Source: Idiomarina seosinensis
GTDB taxonomy: Bacteria; Pseudomonadota; Gammaproteobacteria; Enterobacterales; Alteromonadaceae
NCBI RefSeq assembly: GCF_003987275.1
Contig: NZ_PIQF01000002.1
Location: forward strand, 529,960-593,959
Direction: 5' to 3'
DNA: 64,000 bases
In this document: one piece after another, positions 37,344 through 45,991 of the stretch
Layout: every line of letters starts with the position of its first letter
Numbering within the stretch: the first letter of the stretch is position 1
The notes under the pieces: model-generated
Seen by the model: the letters and a program-made list of their open reading frames with translations, nothing else
Told to the model about the DNA's origin: nothing
The model's database searches: none
Translations under genes and position numbers: made by a program

Positions 37344-37370
37344 ACTTCTGTTTAGACTTCTTACCCGACA
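37344..37370 (-). repeat. Right terminal inverted repeat of the Tn7-like island
   Basis: On the minus strand it begins TGTCGGGTAAGAAGTCTAAA, sharing the terminal TGTCGG with the left end and containing AAGTCTAAA, similar to the AAGTCTTAAA of Tn7 TnsB sites but closer to the tip than normal. It follows the lipoprotein stop codon by a few bases. Confidence 0.45.
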
Positions 37371-37481
37371 GGGCCATCGTTTTAATAACTGATTTACCCG
37401 AACCAACATGTGTATTAACAGCACAGATTGTGGTATCAAAGATTATTAGATTTAGTAAGCAATCGTAAGTGGAGAATGATC

Positions 37482-38069
37482 ATGGAACTATTTGGCAGTT
37501 ATACCTCGCCTTTCGTGCGGCATGTGCGCATTGCGATGGCCGAGACAAAGACAGAGTTTTCGTTGACGGAAACCGATCATGAGATGAGCGCGAAACTGTC
37601 GCCGGCTAAAAAGGTTCCGTTTTTACATCACAAAGAATTGCGCTTACATGACTCCAGCAGCATCTTAAAATATGTTCGCGATAAAGCCGGTGAGCGGTAT
37701 TTTGCTGACACCAAAGACTACGACCAGTATTGTCTGGTTAATACCGCATTGGATGCGAGTATTAATTTATTTCTGTTAGAGCAAGAGGGCGTAACGCCAG
37801 ATAACAACAGCTATATGAAGCGCCAGCAACAGCGGGTCGAGCAAATTCTCGAATTGATGGAAAACAAAGACCATGCGGTCGCGTATGAAGGTCCCCACCC
37901 GTTCAGTGACGGCGAACTTCGCTTAGGCTGTTTTCTTAGTTGGGGATTGTTCCGTAAGCGCATTACTCTGGATAAGTATCCGCGGCTGCAAGAGTTTGTC
38001 GACAAAATTAACGACTACCCTATTTTTGCGGATACCCACCCAGAGAACCGTCCGGAGGTTACGGAGTAA
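37482..38069 (+). CDS. Glutathione S-transferase family protein
   Basis: 195 residues. The N-terminal thioredoxin-like GST domain starts MELFGSYTSPFVRHVRIAM with Ser9 in the position of the catalytic Ser/Cys. KKVPFLHHKELRLHDSSSILKYV holds the cis-Pro glutathione-binding VPF and the D-S-S site (about 44-66). The C-terminal domain is helical and ends after a GELRLGCFLSWGLFRK core. The ATG at 37482 is chosen because GGAGA lies seven bases upstream; the frame is open further up. The 3-prime end overlaps the convergent ThDP enzyme gene by 11 bases. Substrate unknown. Confidence 0.85.
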   Translation: MELFGSYTSPFVRHVRIAMAETKTEFSLTETDHEMSAKLSPAKKVPFLHHKELRLHDSSSILKYVRDKAGERYFADTKDYDQYCLVNTALDASINLFLLEQEGVTPDNNSYMKRQQQRVEQILELMENKDHAVAYEGPHPFSDGELRLGCFLSWGLFRKRITLDKYPRLQEFVDKINDYPIFADTHPENRPEVTE

Positions 38070-39705
38070 TTTCGGACGCTTTTTGCGGAATTTCATGGTT
38101 CAGTAACAAATTATTCATGGAGTAGTCGACCGGTACGTCAATTAAATGCACACCGCCCTGCTCCATGCACTTTTGCATTAGCGGTTGAAGCTCATCGGTT
38201 TTACTCAACCGATAACCTTTAGCGCCATAGGCTTCAGCGTATTTAATAAAGTCGGGATTTTTAAAGTCCAGGCCGAAGTCACTCAACTCCATGTGCTGCT
38301 GCTTCCACTTAATCATGCCGTAAGCACTGTCATTGAGCACCAAAACAACTAAGTCCTGACCCATTCTGACGGCAGTTTCCATTTCTTGTGAGTTCATCAT
38401 AAAACCACCATCGCCGCAGATAGCCACTACCTTTTTATCTGGGAAAACAAGTTTCGCAGCCATTGCTGATGGGAGCCCGGCACCCATTGATGCCAACGCA
38501 TTATCAAGTAGTACGGTGTTAGGCTGGCGCGCTGGATAATTACGAGCAAACCATATTTTATAGATACCATTATCAAGCGCGATAATCCCGTCATCGGGCA
38601 TTACTTCCCGAACTTCTTCGACCAACCGCTGCGGTAATACTGGGAAACGATCGTCATTTGCGCCTTCGTCGGTATGGTCGCGCTGGTGATCGCGGATTTT
38701 CAGCATAAAATCAAAATCCCAATGGGGCTGCGGCTCAATACCTTCTTTTAACTGCCAAATACTATTGCCGATATCACCAATCATACTGGCATGTGGAAAG
38801 TAGACAGAGTCGACCTGAGCCGACTGGAAATTAATATGAACAACCTTGCGTGAATCGGCATGCATCATAAAGGGAGGCTTTTCAACCACATCATGACCGA
38901 CATTTAAGATTAAGTCAGCGTATTCGATTGCGCGGTGAGGATAGTCGCCGTCAGATACTGCGGCATTACCAAGCCAGCGAGGATGATCCTCGTTGATAAC
39001 ACCTTTACCCATTTGTGTGGTTATAAATGGAATATCGGTTTTATCCACAAAGGCGCGCAGCATTTTAGCGGTGATCTTCCGATTCGCTGCTGCTCCTATC
39101 AGCAATACCGGGTGCTTAGCTTTCTTAAGTAGGTCAAGCACATGTTTAACGGATTTATCTTCAGTGATAGGCCGCCGTGAGTAGCTTGCTTCAATCGGTA
39201 CGGCATCTACTTCTTCACTGGCTATATCGTCGGATATTTCCAGATGTGAAGCGCCGGGTCGCTCTTCTTCAGCGCGGCGAAAAGCTTCACGAACGTGAGC
39301 AGGTATCGTTTTAGCGCTTATTATTGCTTGTGTGTATTTTGTGATCGGGGTCATCATATCGACCACATCAATTATTTGGAATTGTCCTTGTTGCCGCTCT
39401 TTTATCGGTTTCTGACCAGTAATAACGACCATCGGCATGGCACCAAGCTGCGCGTAGGCAACGGGGGTCACTAAGTTAGTCGCGCCTGGCCCCAGGGTTG
39501 ATAGACATACCCCAGGTTTGCCGGTAAGCCGGCCATAGGTGGCTGCCATAAAGCCAGCACCCTGCTCGTGTCGAGTGATAATAAGTTCAATCGATGACTT
39601 TGAAAGAGACTCAAGCAGGTCCAGGTTTTCTTCGCCGGGAATGCCAAAGATGTACTCTACGCCTTCGTTTTCGAGCGCTTTAACCATCAAATCCGATGCT
39701 TTCAC
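38059..39705 (-). CDS. ThDP-dependent enzyme, acetolactate synthase (AlsS/IlvB) family
   Basis: 548 residues with the three-domain layout of this family. The N-terminal pyrimidine-binding domain includes the catalytic glutamate in ITRHEQGAGFMA (about 45-54). The central domain spans about 190-330, and the C-terminal pyrophosphate domain has the ThDP motif GDGGFMMNSQEMETAV to NDSAYGMI. It resembles single-subunit catabolic acetolactate synthases more than anabolic IlvB/IlvI, since no small regulatory subunit gene is nearby, but carboligase substrate is not proven. GGAGAA precedes the start. Confidence 0.8.
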   Translation of the reverse strand: MKASDLMVKALENEGVEYIFGIPGEENLDLLESLSKSSIELIITRHEQGAGFMAATYGRLTGKPGVCLSTLGPGATNLVTPVAYAQLGAMPMVVITGQKPIKERQQGQFQIIDVVDMMTPITKYTQAIISAKTIPAHVREAFRRAEEERPGASHLEISDDIASEEVDAVPIEASYSRRPITEDKSVKHVLDLLKKAKHPVLLIGAAANRKITAKMLRAFVDKTDIPFITTQMGKGVINEDHPRWLGNAAVSDGDYPHRAIEYADLILNVGHDVVEKPPFMMHADSRKVVHINFQSAQVDSVYFPHASMIGDIGNSIWQLKEGIEPQPHWDFDFMLKIRDHQRDHTDEGANDDRFPVLPQRLVEEVREVMPDDGIIALDNGIYKIWFARNYPARQPNTVLLDNALASMGAGLPSAMAAKLVFPDKKVVAICGDGGFMMNSQEMETAVRMGQDLVVLVLNDSAYGMIKWKQQHMELSDFGLDFKNPDFIKYAEAYGAKGYRLSKTDELQPLMQKCMEQGGVHLIDVPVDYSMNNLLLNHEIPQKASEITP

Positions 39706-39772
39706 GTCGCGTTCTCCTTGCGTCTTAATTCATTTAGTGTAAGTAGCTACGTAAAGCATAGGCCATATGATC

Positions 39773-39800
39773 AAAAAAGGCGGCCAAAAAGGCCGCCTTT
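39773..39800 (-). terminator. Terminator of the DUF4168 gene
   Basis: Ten-pair perfect stem AAAGGCGGCC / GGCCGCCTTT with a five-base loop; on the minus strand it is followed by six T. Located between the DUF4168 gene and the downstream, same-strand ThDP enzyme gene. Confidence 0.88.
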
Positions 39801-39822
39801 CTAATTCAGTTTCGTCGCTCAA

Positions 39823-40191
39823 TTAAGAGTCTTCGCCGGTCATTTCCTGTAGACGGTTACGCAGCTCTTCATCATTTTGCGCCTGTTGAATAATCATGTT
39901 GTACTCTTGCGGAGTTAAACCTGCACCTTCAACTGCAGCAATCATTTCTTCTTGAGCTGATTGCTGGATTGTTTGAGCTTGCTCTTGATTTTCTGCGTTT
40001 TGGAATTTCTCACGATATTTCTCAGTTACCGACTGCACGTCTTCCATTGCAGTTACAAATTTGACCAGCATGCCTTCAGTAATTTCTTGAGTTTGCTGCT
40101 GTTGCATCTGCTGCGGTGTTTCTTGCTGAGCGATTGCGGCAGTCGAACCAAAGCTCATTACGGCTGCTAATGCGATAAGTGTCTTTTTCAT
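39823..40191 (-). CDS. Secreted DUF4168-domain protein, Gln/Glu-rich
   Basis: 122 residues. A clear signal peptide (MKKTLIALAAVMSFGSTAAIAQ) is cut after Ala21. The mature part is a Gln/Glu-rich helical protein with the DUF4168 pattern: LVKFVTAMEDVQSVTEKYREKF then AAVEGAGLTPQEYNMIIQQAQNDEELRNRLQ. It is small, periplasmic, and reminiscent in build (not in sequence) of Spy/ZraP/CpxP-type envelope-stress chaperones. AGGAGT precedes the ATG. A sigma54 promoter upstream, and a divergent histidine kinase/sigma54 activator pair, suggest it is the output gene of that system. Confidence 0.82.
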   Translation of the reverse strand: MKKTLIALAAVMSFGSTAAIAQQETPQQMQQQQTQEITEGMLVKFVTAMEDVQSVTEKYREKFQNAENQEQAQTIQQSAQEEMIAAVEGAGLTPQEYNMIIQQAQNDEELRNRLQEMTGEDS

Positions 40192-40242
40192 TGTAGACTC
40201 CTAAAATTTAGGTTTGGAATTAAATTTGCTCAGTAATACAGT

Positions 40243-40258
40243 AGCGAAGACTGTGCCA
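40243..40258 (-). promoter_or_regulatory. Sigma54 (-24/-12) promoter of the DUF4168 gene
   Basis: Minus strand TGGCACAGTCTTCGCT against the RpoN consensus TGGCAC-N5-TTGCW: the -24 half is perfect, the -12 half differs by one base, and GG and GC have the required spacing. It lies about 50 bases before the DUF4168 start codon, leaving a leader of about 40 bases. Confidence 0.75.
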
Positions 40259-40330
40259 ACTTTTTAACTTACTGAAAAACAAAGGAAATTAGTTTTATCG
40301 GAAATCGACTTCGTCAAACTGAGGAAAAAG

Positions 40331-40349
40331 GTGTATCGTTTTGATACAC
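40331..40349. promoter_or_regulatory. Perfect 7+7 palindrome, probable activator site of the adjacent sigma54 regulator
   Basis: GTGTATC GTTTT GATACAC. It lies 73 bases upstream of the -24 element of the DUF4168 promoter, the usual place for an upstream activating sequence, and just before the kinase start codon, where it could also mediate autoregulation. Confidence 0.65.
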
Positions 40350-40363
40350 GCAAAGGAGTTATT

Positions 40364-41824
40364 TTGACAAAAAGATACAGTTTGAATTTATCAAGTCTGC
40401 AAAAACGTTTACTGGTTTACGTCATAGTACCCATGATCGTGATATCTGGTGCTGCCATTTCCTTTGGCCTGCAATTAGCCGCAAAACAAGAAGAACAACG
40501 GCTTAAAGCCGATTTGGAACTCTTAGGTCGAGCCATCAGCCTACCGTTGAGCGACGCATTATTAACCAACAATTTGTCAGCGGTTCAAACCAATCTTGAT
40601 TCGGTGTTTTCGATTGGCCGGGTTTACGGGGCCTCTGTATATAACGTGAAAGGCGAGCAGGTGGCAGAAGCTGGTATTACAGAAACCGATTTATCAAATA
40701 GTTTCCTGGCACAACAAACGGTCAAAACTGGTATTACTCAGGACGATTACCGCCGAGTTGAGGGCAAAGAAGTATTTTCTCAATTCATGCCAATAATAGA
40801 CCGCGGCGGTCGCATTATTGGTTTGTTACAGATTAATCGCAAAGCCAGTGACTTTGAGGATAGGTTTTCGCAATTAAGCCAGGTTGCATGGCTAAGTTGG
40901 GCTGTGTTTGCTTTGGTGACCATAGCGGTACTAATTTTTGGTCACTATCGCGGCGTAGGTCGACATGTTGTTAAGTTAAAAAATGCAATGAGGCGAGTTG
41001 CTGAAGGGGATCGTAGCATTCGGGTAATACCTGATGGACCTAGTGAGATAGCGGAAATTAGTGATGGGCTGAACCGAATGCTGGACAGTATTTCTCGGGC
41101 TGAAGATGAATTAGAGCAGCGCCGTGTGCAGGAAGAAAAATTGCAACAGGCGTTACGAGAGCAAGAAAAAATGGCGGCAATTGGTAGTGTCGCAAGTGGC
41201 GTCGCGCACGAGCTTGGAGCCCCGCTCACGGTTATTGATGGGCGTGCAAAACGACTGCTAAAAAAGCAGAGCGATGAGGACGATAAAAGGCAGTTGAATG
41301 CAGTACGCGGTCAGGTACAACGACTAACCGGGTTGGTTAATCAGCTATTGGCATTTTCGCGAACACCTGTGCAAGAGCGGTCAATTGTTGAGGCAGAATT
41401 AATCACCAAACGCGCGCTGAACAATTTGAGCTATGAACGTGACGATGATGACATAACTATTGAGCTGCAAGAGGCAGTTCCAGTGGTAATAAGTGTCGAT
41501 GTAAAGCGGTTCGAGCTGGCATTAATTAATGTTTTACGAAACGCCTTACAAGCAGCACATCACAACGTCGCTGTTGCAATAAAAGAGCATGGCCAACAAG
41601 TTGAAATAACGGTCTGTGATGACGGGGACGGCATTGCTGAGGAGATGAAAGAACGGGCAACTCAACCATTTAGTAGCGGTAAACCACAAGGCAAAGGAAC
41701 AGGGCTGGGGTTAACCATTGTCAGCCATGTTATGGCTGATCACGGTGGCTCAATGGAGTTATCCAATAGCCCCAATGGCGGTTGCTGTGTGCGCCTAAAA
41801 TTGCCTAAGGCTGAGGAGAAATAG
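40364..41824 (+). CDS. Sensor histidine kinase (HAMP-HisKA-HATPase), NtrB/ZraS type
   Basis: Inner-membrane kinase of a two-component system. From the TTG at 40364 (AAGGAG six bases upstream) it has 486 residues: TM1 about 16-38, a periplasmic sensor domain of about 135 residues, TM2 about 175-195, and HAMP. The H-box is GSVASGVAHELGAPLTVI with His282, and the ATPase has N box NVLRNALQAA, G1 DDGDGIAEE and G2 GKGTGLGLTIV. An in-frame GTG at 40331 would add 11 residues and put the palindrome inside the gene. The response-regulator gene follows after 6 bases. Stimulus unknown; envelope stress is my inference. Confidence 0.9.
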   Translation: MTKRYSLNLSSLQKRLLVYVIVPMIVISGAAISFGLQLAAKQEEQRLKADLELLGRAISLPLSDALLTNNLSAVQTNLDSVFSIGRVYGASVYNVKGEQVAEAGITETDLSNSFLAQQTVKTGITQDDYRRVEGKEVFSQFMPIIDRGGRIIGLLQINRKASDFEDRFSQLSQVAWLSWAVFALVTIAVLIFGHYRGVGRHVVKLKNAMRRVAEGDRSIRVIPDGPSEIAEISDGLNRMLDSISRAEDELEQRRVQEEKLQQALREQEKMAAIGSVASGVAHELGAPLTVIDGRAKRLLKKQSDEDDKRQLNAVRGQVQRLTGLVNQLLAFSRTPVQERSIVEAELITKRALNNLSYERDDDDITIELQEAVPVVISVDVKRFELALINVLRNALQAAHHNVAVAIKEHGQQVEITVCDDGDGIAEEMKERATQPFSSGKPQGKGTGLGLTIVSHVMADHGGSMELSNSPNGGCCVRLKLPKAEEK

Positions 41825-41830
41825 TAAGCG

Positions 41831-43183
41831 ATGAGTTATAAAAACGCACGATTGGCAGTAGTCGAAGATGACTCAGCTCTGAACGAATTGTTAGTCGAAG
41901 AATTAGAAGCCGAAGGTTACCACGTTAATCATTATGGCAGTGTTGAAGATTTTCTTAAGGATGGCTCCAGCGTCGATCTGGTTGTCAGCGATATTCGGCT
42001 GCCCGGTATGTCAGGATTAACCTTACTAGAAAACTTACAGCAACAGAAAAATCCCCCTGCACTGCTGCTTATTACCGCTTTCGGTACCGTAGACCAGGCT
42101 GTTGACGCACTAAAAAAGGGAGCTGCGGATTTTCTCACTAAACCCCTGGATATCGAACATTTATTATTGAGCGTACAACGGGTTTTAGAGCATCGAACAT
42201 TAAAACAGGAACTTAAGCGTTATAAAGGTCAGCAATTAGGTCCCGCTGGAATTATTGGGCAAAGCCCTGCAATGCGGAAACTGTACGAGCAAATCGAACA
42301 AATCTCGGCGGTTGATGGCAGTGTTCTTATTTTAGGAGAAAGCGGCACAGGTAAGGAGCTTGTCGCTAAGGCGATCCATCAATTAAGTGCCCGAGCGGAT
42401 AAATCATTTCAGGCTGTTAACTGTGCTGGTATTCCCGCGGAACTTATGGAAAGTGAATTTTTTGGTCATGAGGCCGGCGCGTTCACGGGAGCAAAAGGAA
42501 AACGCAGTGGGTTATTAAAACAAGCTGATGGCGGTACCCTTCTGCTCGATGAAATTGCCGAAATGCCAATGGCTCTGCAGGCAAAGTTATTGCGGGTATT
42601 GCAAGAGGGCACGATCAGAGCGGTCGGTAGTGATAAAGAAGAAACGGTTGACGTAAGAATTCTTGCAGCAACCCACCAAAACCTAGAACAAAAGGTGAAA
42701 GACGGGAGTTTTCGACAAGATTTATTTTACCGGTTAGAGACATTTTCGTTGCGCGTTCCGCCGTTAAGAGAGCGTGGAGAGGATATTGAACGACTGGTAT
42801 GGCACTTTATTAATGGATTACGTGAGCAAACCGGGAAAACGGTTAATGATATTAGTAGCGACGCGCTTGATGCATTATTTAAGTATCCTTTTCCAGGTAA
42901 TGTCAGAGAGTTGCAAAACGCGATAGAGCGGTCTGTAGCGTTCAGTAAAGACGGTGTAATTAATAGCGCTGATTTGCCATCCCGGATTGTCGATTATAAT
43001 TCGGATATCACTGATGGCCCAGATCCGTTATGGCCAACCTTACAGGAACTGCAAGAGCAATATATTGACCGGGTCATGGATTACGTCGAAGGTAATAAAT
43101 CGAAAGCTGCGGAATTATTGGGCGTGACGCGGAGAACGCTTTACCGCTGGCTGGATGAAAAAGGTGATCAAAGTGAGTCATAA
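41831..43183 (+). CDS. Sigma54-dependent response regulator (NtrC/ZraR family)
   Basis: Activator of 450 residues. The receiver domain has acidic residues E12-D13-D14 and phospho-acceptor Asp54 (VVSDIRLPGMSG). The AAA+ domain (about 140-375) has Walker A GESGTGKE, the sigma54-contact loop GAFTGA (in HEAGAFTGAKGKR), Walker B GGTLLLDEIAEM and arginine-finger segments. A Fis-type helix-turn-helix ends the protein (NKSKAAELLGVTRRTLYRWL). It forms an operon with the kinase. The intact GAFTGA loop fits the sigma54 promoter found in front of the divergent DUF4168 gene. Confidence 0.93.
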   Translation: MSYKNARLAVVEDDSALNELLVEELEAEGYHVNHYGSVEDFLKDGSSVDLVVSDIRLPGMSGLTLLENLQQQKNPPALLLITAFGTVDQAVDALKKGAADFLTKPLDIEHLLLSVQRVLEHRTLKQELKRYKGQQLGPAGIIGQSPAMRKLYEQIEQISAVDGSVLILGESGTGKELVAKAIHQLSARADKSFQAVNCAGIPAELMESEFFGHEAGAFTGAKGKRSGLLKQADGGTLLLDEIAEMPMALQAKLLRVLQEGTIRAVGSDKEETVDVRILAATHQNLEQKVKDGSFRQDLFYRLETFSLRVPPLRERGEDIERLVWHFINGLREQTGKTVNDISSDALDALFKYPFPGNVRELQNAIERSVAFSKDGVINSADLPSRIVDYNSDITDGPDPLWPTLQELQEQYIDRVMDYVEGNKSKAAELLGVTRRTLYRWLDEKGDQSES

Positions 43184-43231
43184 CACCGTAATTTAAGGGT
43201 ATAGATATAGTGTTCTAAGGAGTCGGATAAA

Positions 43232-43918
43232 GTGAAAATATTAATGGTACTTACGTCGCACGATAAATTAGGCGACACAGGCAATAAAACCGGGTTTTGG
43301 ATTGAAGAGTTTGCCTCGCCTTATTACGTATTTACAGATGCTGGCGCGGAAGTTACTCTTGCCTCCCCTGCCGGAGGGCAACCTCCAATAGACCCAAACA
43401 GTCAAACTGAAGACGCACTGACAGCAGCGACTGAACGCTTTGAACAGGACGACAAAGCAAAAAATAAATTAGCATCAACCTGTAAATTGGAAGAAGTGAA
43501 TGTCGATGATTTCGATGCCATATTTTATCCGGGCGGGCACGGTCCCTTGTGGGATCTGACTAACAATGAGTATTCAATTTGCTTAATTGAACAGTTTTGG
43601 AGTAAAGGCAAGCCAGTAGCTGCTGTTTGCCACGCCCCTGCCGTGCTGCTTAACGCGAAAAGCCCAGCAGGAGATCCAATTGTACAGGGTCGCACGGTCA
43701 CTGGTTTCAGTAATTCAGAAGAAGAAGCCGTCGGTTTGACCAACGTAGTACCGTTCTTGTTAGAAGATGCACTGAACGACAACGGCGGACATTATCGTAA
43801 AGTTGAAGACTGGCAACCCTATGCGGTGCAAGATGGGATGTTAATTACCGGCCAAAACCCGGCATCTTCAGAGCAGACTGCTGAGCGGCTGCTGGATGTG
43901 TTAAGAGCGCAGGTATAA
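43232..43918 (+). CDS. DJ-1/PfpI-superfamily protein (type 1 glutamine amidotransferase-like)
   Basis: 228 residues. The nucleophile elbow is AAVCHAPAVLL with the conserved cysteine followed by histidine (about residues 131-141), and an acidic residue earlier in DAIFYPGGHGPLWDL is typical. The large form with WIEEFASPYYVFTDAGAEVTLASPAGG at the start resembles Hsp31-like glyoxalase III/chaperone proteins, so detoxification of methylglyoxal or protein deglycation is plausible but unproven. It starts at GTG with a strong AAGGAG. It may be read with the two-component genes 48 bases upstream. Confidence 0.85.
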   Translation: MKILMVLTSHDKLGDTGNKTGFWIEEFASPYYVFTDAGAEVTLASPAGGQPPIDPNSQTEDALTAATERFEQDDKAKNKLASTCKLEEVNVDDFDAIFYPGGHGPLWDLTNNEYSICLIEQFWSKGKPVAAVCHAPAVLLNAKSPAGDPIVQGRTVTGFSNSEEEAVGLTNVVPFLLEDALNDNGGHYRKVEDWQPYAVQDGMLITGQNPASSEQTAERLLDVLRAQV

Positions 43919-43950
43919 CTTAAATTTATTGGCCTGCACCCTTAACGGCC

Positions 43951-43988
43951 TGCTTTAAAAGCGTCGGCTCCACTTGAGGCCGACGCTT
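43951..43988 (-). terminator. Terminator hairpin overlapping the last codons of the TonB-receptor gene
   Basis: Perfect 10-pair stem AAGCGTCGGC / GCCGACGCTT (43959-43988) within the final coding codons; on the minus strand the CTTTTAAAG tract following the stem contains the TAA stop. The T run is short (four). Confidence 0.6.
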
Positions 43989-45985
43989 ACCTGACGACCT
44001 ACTCCTGGTTCGAATGAGCGGCCACTACCCTGATTAACAACCACCGAACCAACGTACTGCTTGTCCGTGGCATTATCGAGCATCAGCCAACCGTCAATAC
44101 TGTTCTGACCAAGAAGCCATTGTTTCTGTACGGCGATGTCAACTAATGTGTAGCTTGGTGCACTTTGCTCATTGCTATCTGACGTATAGGTTTCACCGCG
44201 GTGACGGGCTGCCAATTTTAATTGCCACTGATTGGCTAAACTCCAGTTAAAGCGAGCAAATAATTGCTTATTAGAAACTCCGGGTAAGGTATTCCCGGAT
44301 AATTCGCCTGAATCAAACTGAGCATCGATATAGCTGTAGGAAAAATAACTTGTCAGTGTATTGGTAATTGACCCCTGAGCTGAAAGTTCGATGCCTTGAC
44401 GCAACGTTTTACTGGCGTTGCGGTAAGTAGTTCTGCCGTCATTGGATTGATCCACCAGAATTTCGTTGTCACTGCGAATGTCGAAAACCGAAGCCCCTAT
44501 TCGCCAGTCACCATTAATCTGGCTCTTTACCCCAAGTTCAAGCTGCTGATTGGTTGATGGCGTTAACTGATTATTTAACCCACTGCCCTCATTACGGTAG
44601 GCGAGCTCTGTTAATGTCGGTGTCTCGAAACCCTCTCCGTAACTTAAATAAGAAGATGTTGTCTCCGACAGCTGCCACGTTATCGCGCCAGCAAATGATA
44701 ATTCATCAAATTCACGCTCACCACTGTCGTCCGGGTTTTGATCCGTAATAAACAGATCGTTGACCTGATAGTCGAGCCAGTTATAACGCACACCAGTCTC
44801 TACCGACCAATTTGGGCGAAACTGCCAATCGACACGACTGTAGATGCTGTGGCTGTCTATATTAGAGAACTCATGACGGCGCAGGTCACCGAGTTTCCCC
44901 ATGTCGTTGACGAAACCTTTGCGATGGTCTTGCTGAAACTCACTCATCCAGCCAGCGGTTAATGCAAGATCTGTGTTTGGCTGCCAGCGGCTGTAAGCAT
45001 GAAGTCCTTCAAATTGGCGAGACAAATCAATAACCGCGCCGGAGCTGCTAATATCCTCTCCGGAAAACGGTAAAAACTGTTCAATATCACGGTCACCTTG
45101 CCAGACAGACACTCGATGCGAAGTATCATCGTTATCGTAAAACCAACTAATAGATCCCTGCCGGTGATGAATCGATTTCCGAGTATTGAAATCAATTGCA
45201 CGCTGTACAGTTTGAGTCGGGTCGTCGCGCCATGATGCTGGTGTTAGGGCACTCGGATCCTGCAATAAAGGAGCGTAGTTGTTATCGTAACGAATAACTA
45301 ATCGCTGTCTGTCGGATAAGTCGGTGTACCAGCGAATAGCCTGTTGCTGGCGCTCGGCACTGTTATGAGCGCGAGGGCCATCAGTCGAAAAATCTGAAGC
45401 AAAAATGTTTAACTGGTTAGCCTGCCCTGCGTACGTCGCATCGATGGTGTAGCGCTGCAAGTTATCCGCTGACTGCTGAGTTGCGATACCCAGTTCGGAT
45501 GACTGTGGCACATCGCTTTGCCACTCGACCACACCACCGGCAGCGTTTCCGTATATTACCGCTAACGGCCCCCGTAGCACTTCGACTGACGACATAGTAT
45601 CGAGTAAAATGCTCGAAGTTTGAGCCTGGCCGTCAGGCATTGATAACGGAATACCATCAATATTTAATTGTAATCCCCGAACACCAAAGGCTGCTCGTGA
45701 ACCAAAACCCCTGACCACTAACCGAGTGTCCTGTGCATAATTATAACGACTATCGGCTTGTATGCCGGGTACGCCTTGCAAAGCATCTCCAGCGTCAATG
45801 TTTAACGAAGGGAGTTGTCGCTCAATATCGATCCGCGTAACGCTAGCCGGCGTTGTTAGCCAAGGTTGTTGGGATTGTGATGCAGTAACAACGATATGTT
45901 CGTTAATGACATCAGTATTGGAATTTTGTGCGTAGCAAAGTGGGGTTGCCAATAAAGGCAACCCCCATAAAGTTAATAATTTCAT
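43955..45985 (-). CDS. TonB-dependent outer-membrane receptor, PqqU (YncD)-like
   Basis: 676 residues with a signal peptide (cut near Ala19). The plug domain (about 30-150) contains GVPGIQADSRYNYAQDTRLVVRGFGSRAAFGVRGLQLNIDGIP and VEVLRGPLAVIYGNAAGGVV. A 22-strand beta-barrel follows and ends in Phe as usual for outer-membrane proteins. Several blocks read almost like E. coli YncD/PqqU: NYAQD...RGFGSR, MPDGQ.QTS, GFETPT..EL.YR, GRTTY.NA.KT.RQG.EL and KQYVGSV.VN. PqqU imports the cofactor PQQ. Here the gene follows a PQQ-type dehydrogenase by 6 bases, which supports the same role. Confidence 0.88.
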   Translation of the reverse strand: MKLLTLWGLPLLATPLCYAQNSNTDVINEHIVVTASQSQQPWLTTPASVTRIDIERQLPSLNIDAGDALQGVPGIQADSRYNYAQDTRLVVRGFGSRAAFGVRGLQLNIDGIPLSMPDGQAQTSSILLDTMSSVEVLRGPLAVIYGNAAGGVVEWQSDVPQSSELGIATQQSADNLQRYTIDATYAGQANQLNIFASDFSTDGPRAHNSAERQQQAIRWYTDLSDRQRLVIRYDNNYAPLLQDPSALTPASWRDDPTQTVQRAIDFNTRKSIHHRQGSISWFYDNDDTSHRVSVWQGDRDIEQFLPFSGEDISSSGAVIDLSRQFEGLHAYSRWQPNTDLALTAGWMSEFQQDHRKGFVNDMGKLGDLRRHEFSNIDSHSIYSRVDWQFRPNWSVETGVRYNWLDYQVNDLFITDQNPDDSGEREFDELSFAGAITWQLSETTSSYLSYGEGFETPTLTELAYRNEGSGLNNQLTPSTNQQLELGVKSQINGDWRIGASVFDIRSDNEILVDQSNDGRTTYRNASKTLRQGIELSAQGSITNTLTSYFSYSYIDAQFDSGELSGNTLPGVSNKQLFARFNWSLANQWQLKLAARHRGETYTSDSNEQSAPSYTLVDIAVQKQWLLGQNSIDGWLMLDNATDKQYVGSVVVNQGSGRSFEPGVGRQVSVGLKWSRRF

Positions 45986-45991
45986 TTTAAT

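Noticed and set aside
37345..37466. Antisense frame with a P-loop-like HVGSGKS (minus strand) upstream of the GST
   Set aside because: It has no supported start, continues as antisense of the lipoprotein gene, and has no other ATPase motif. Probably chance or at most a gene fragment.
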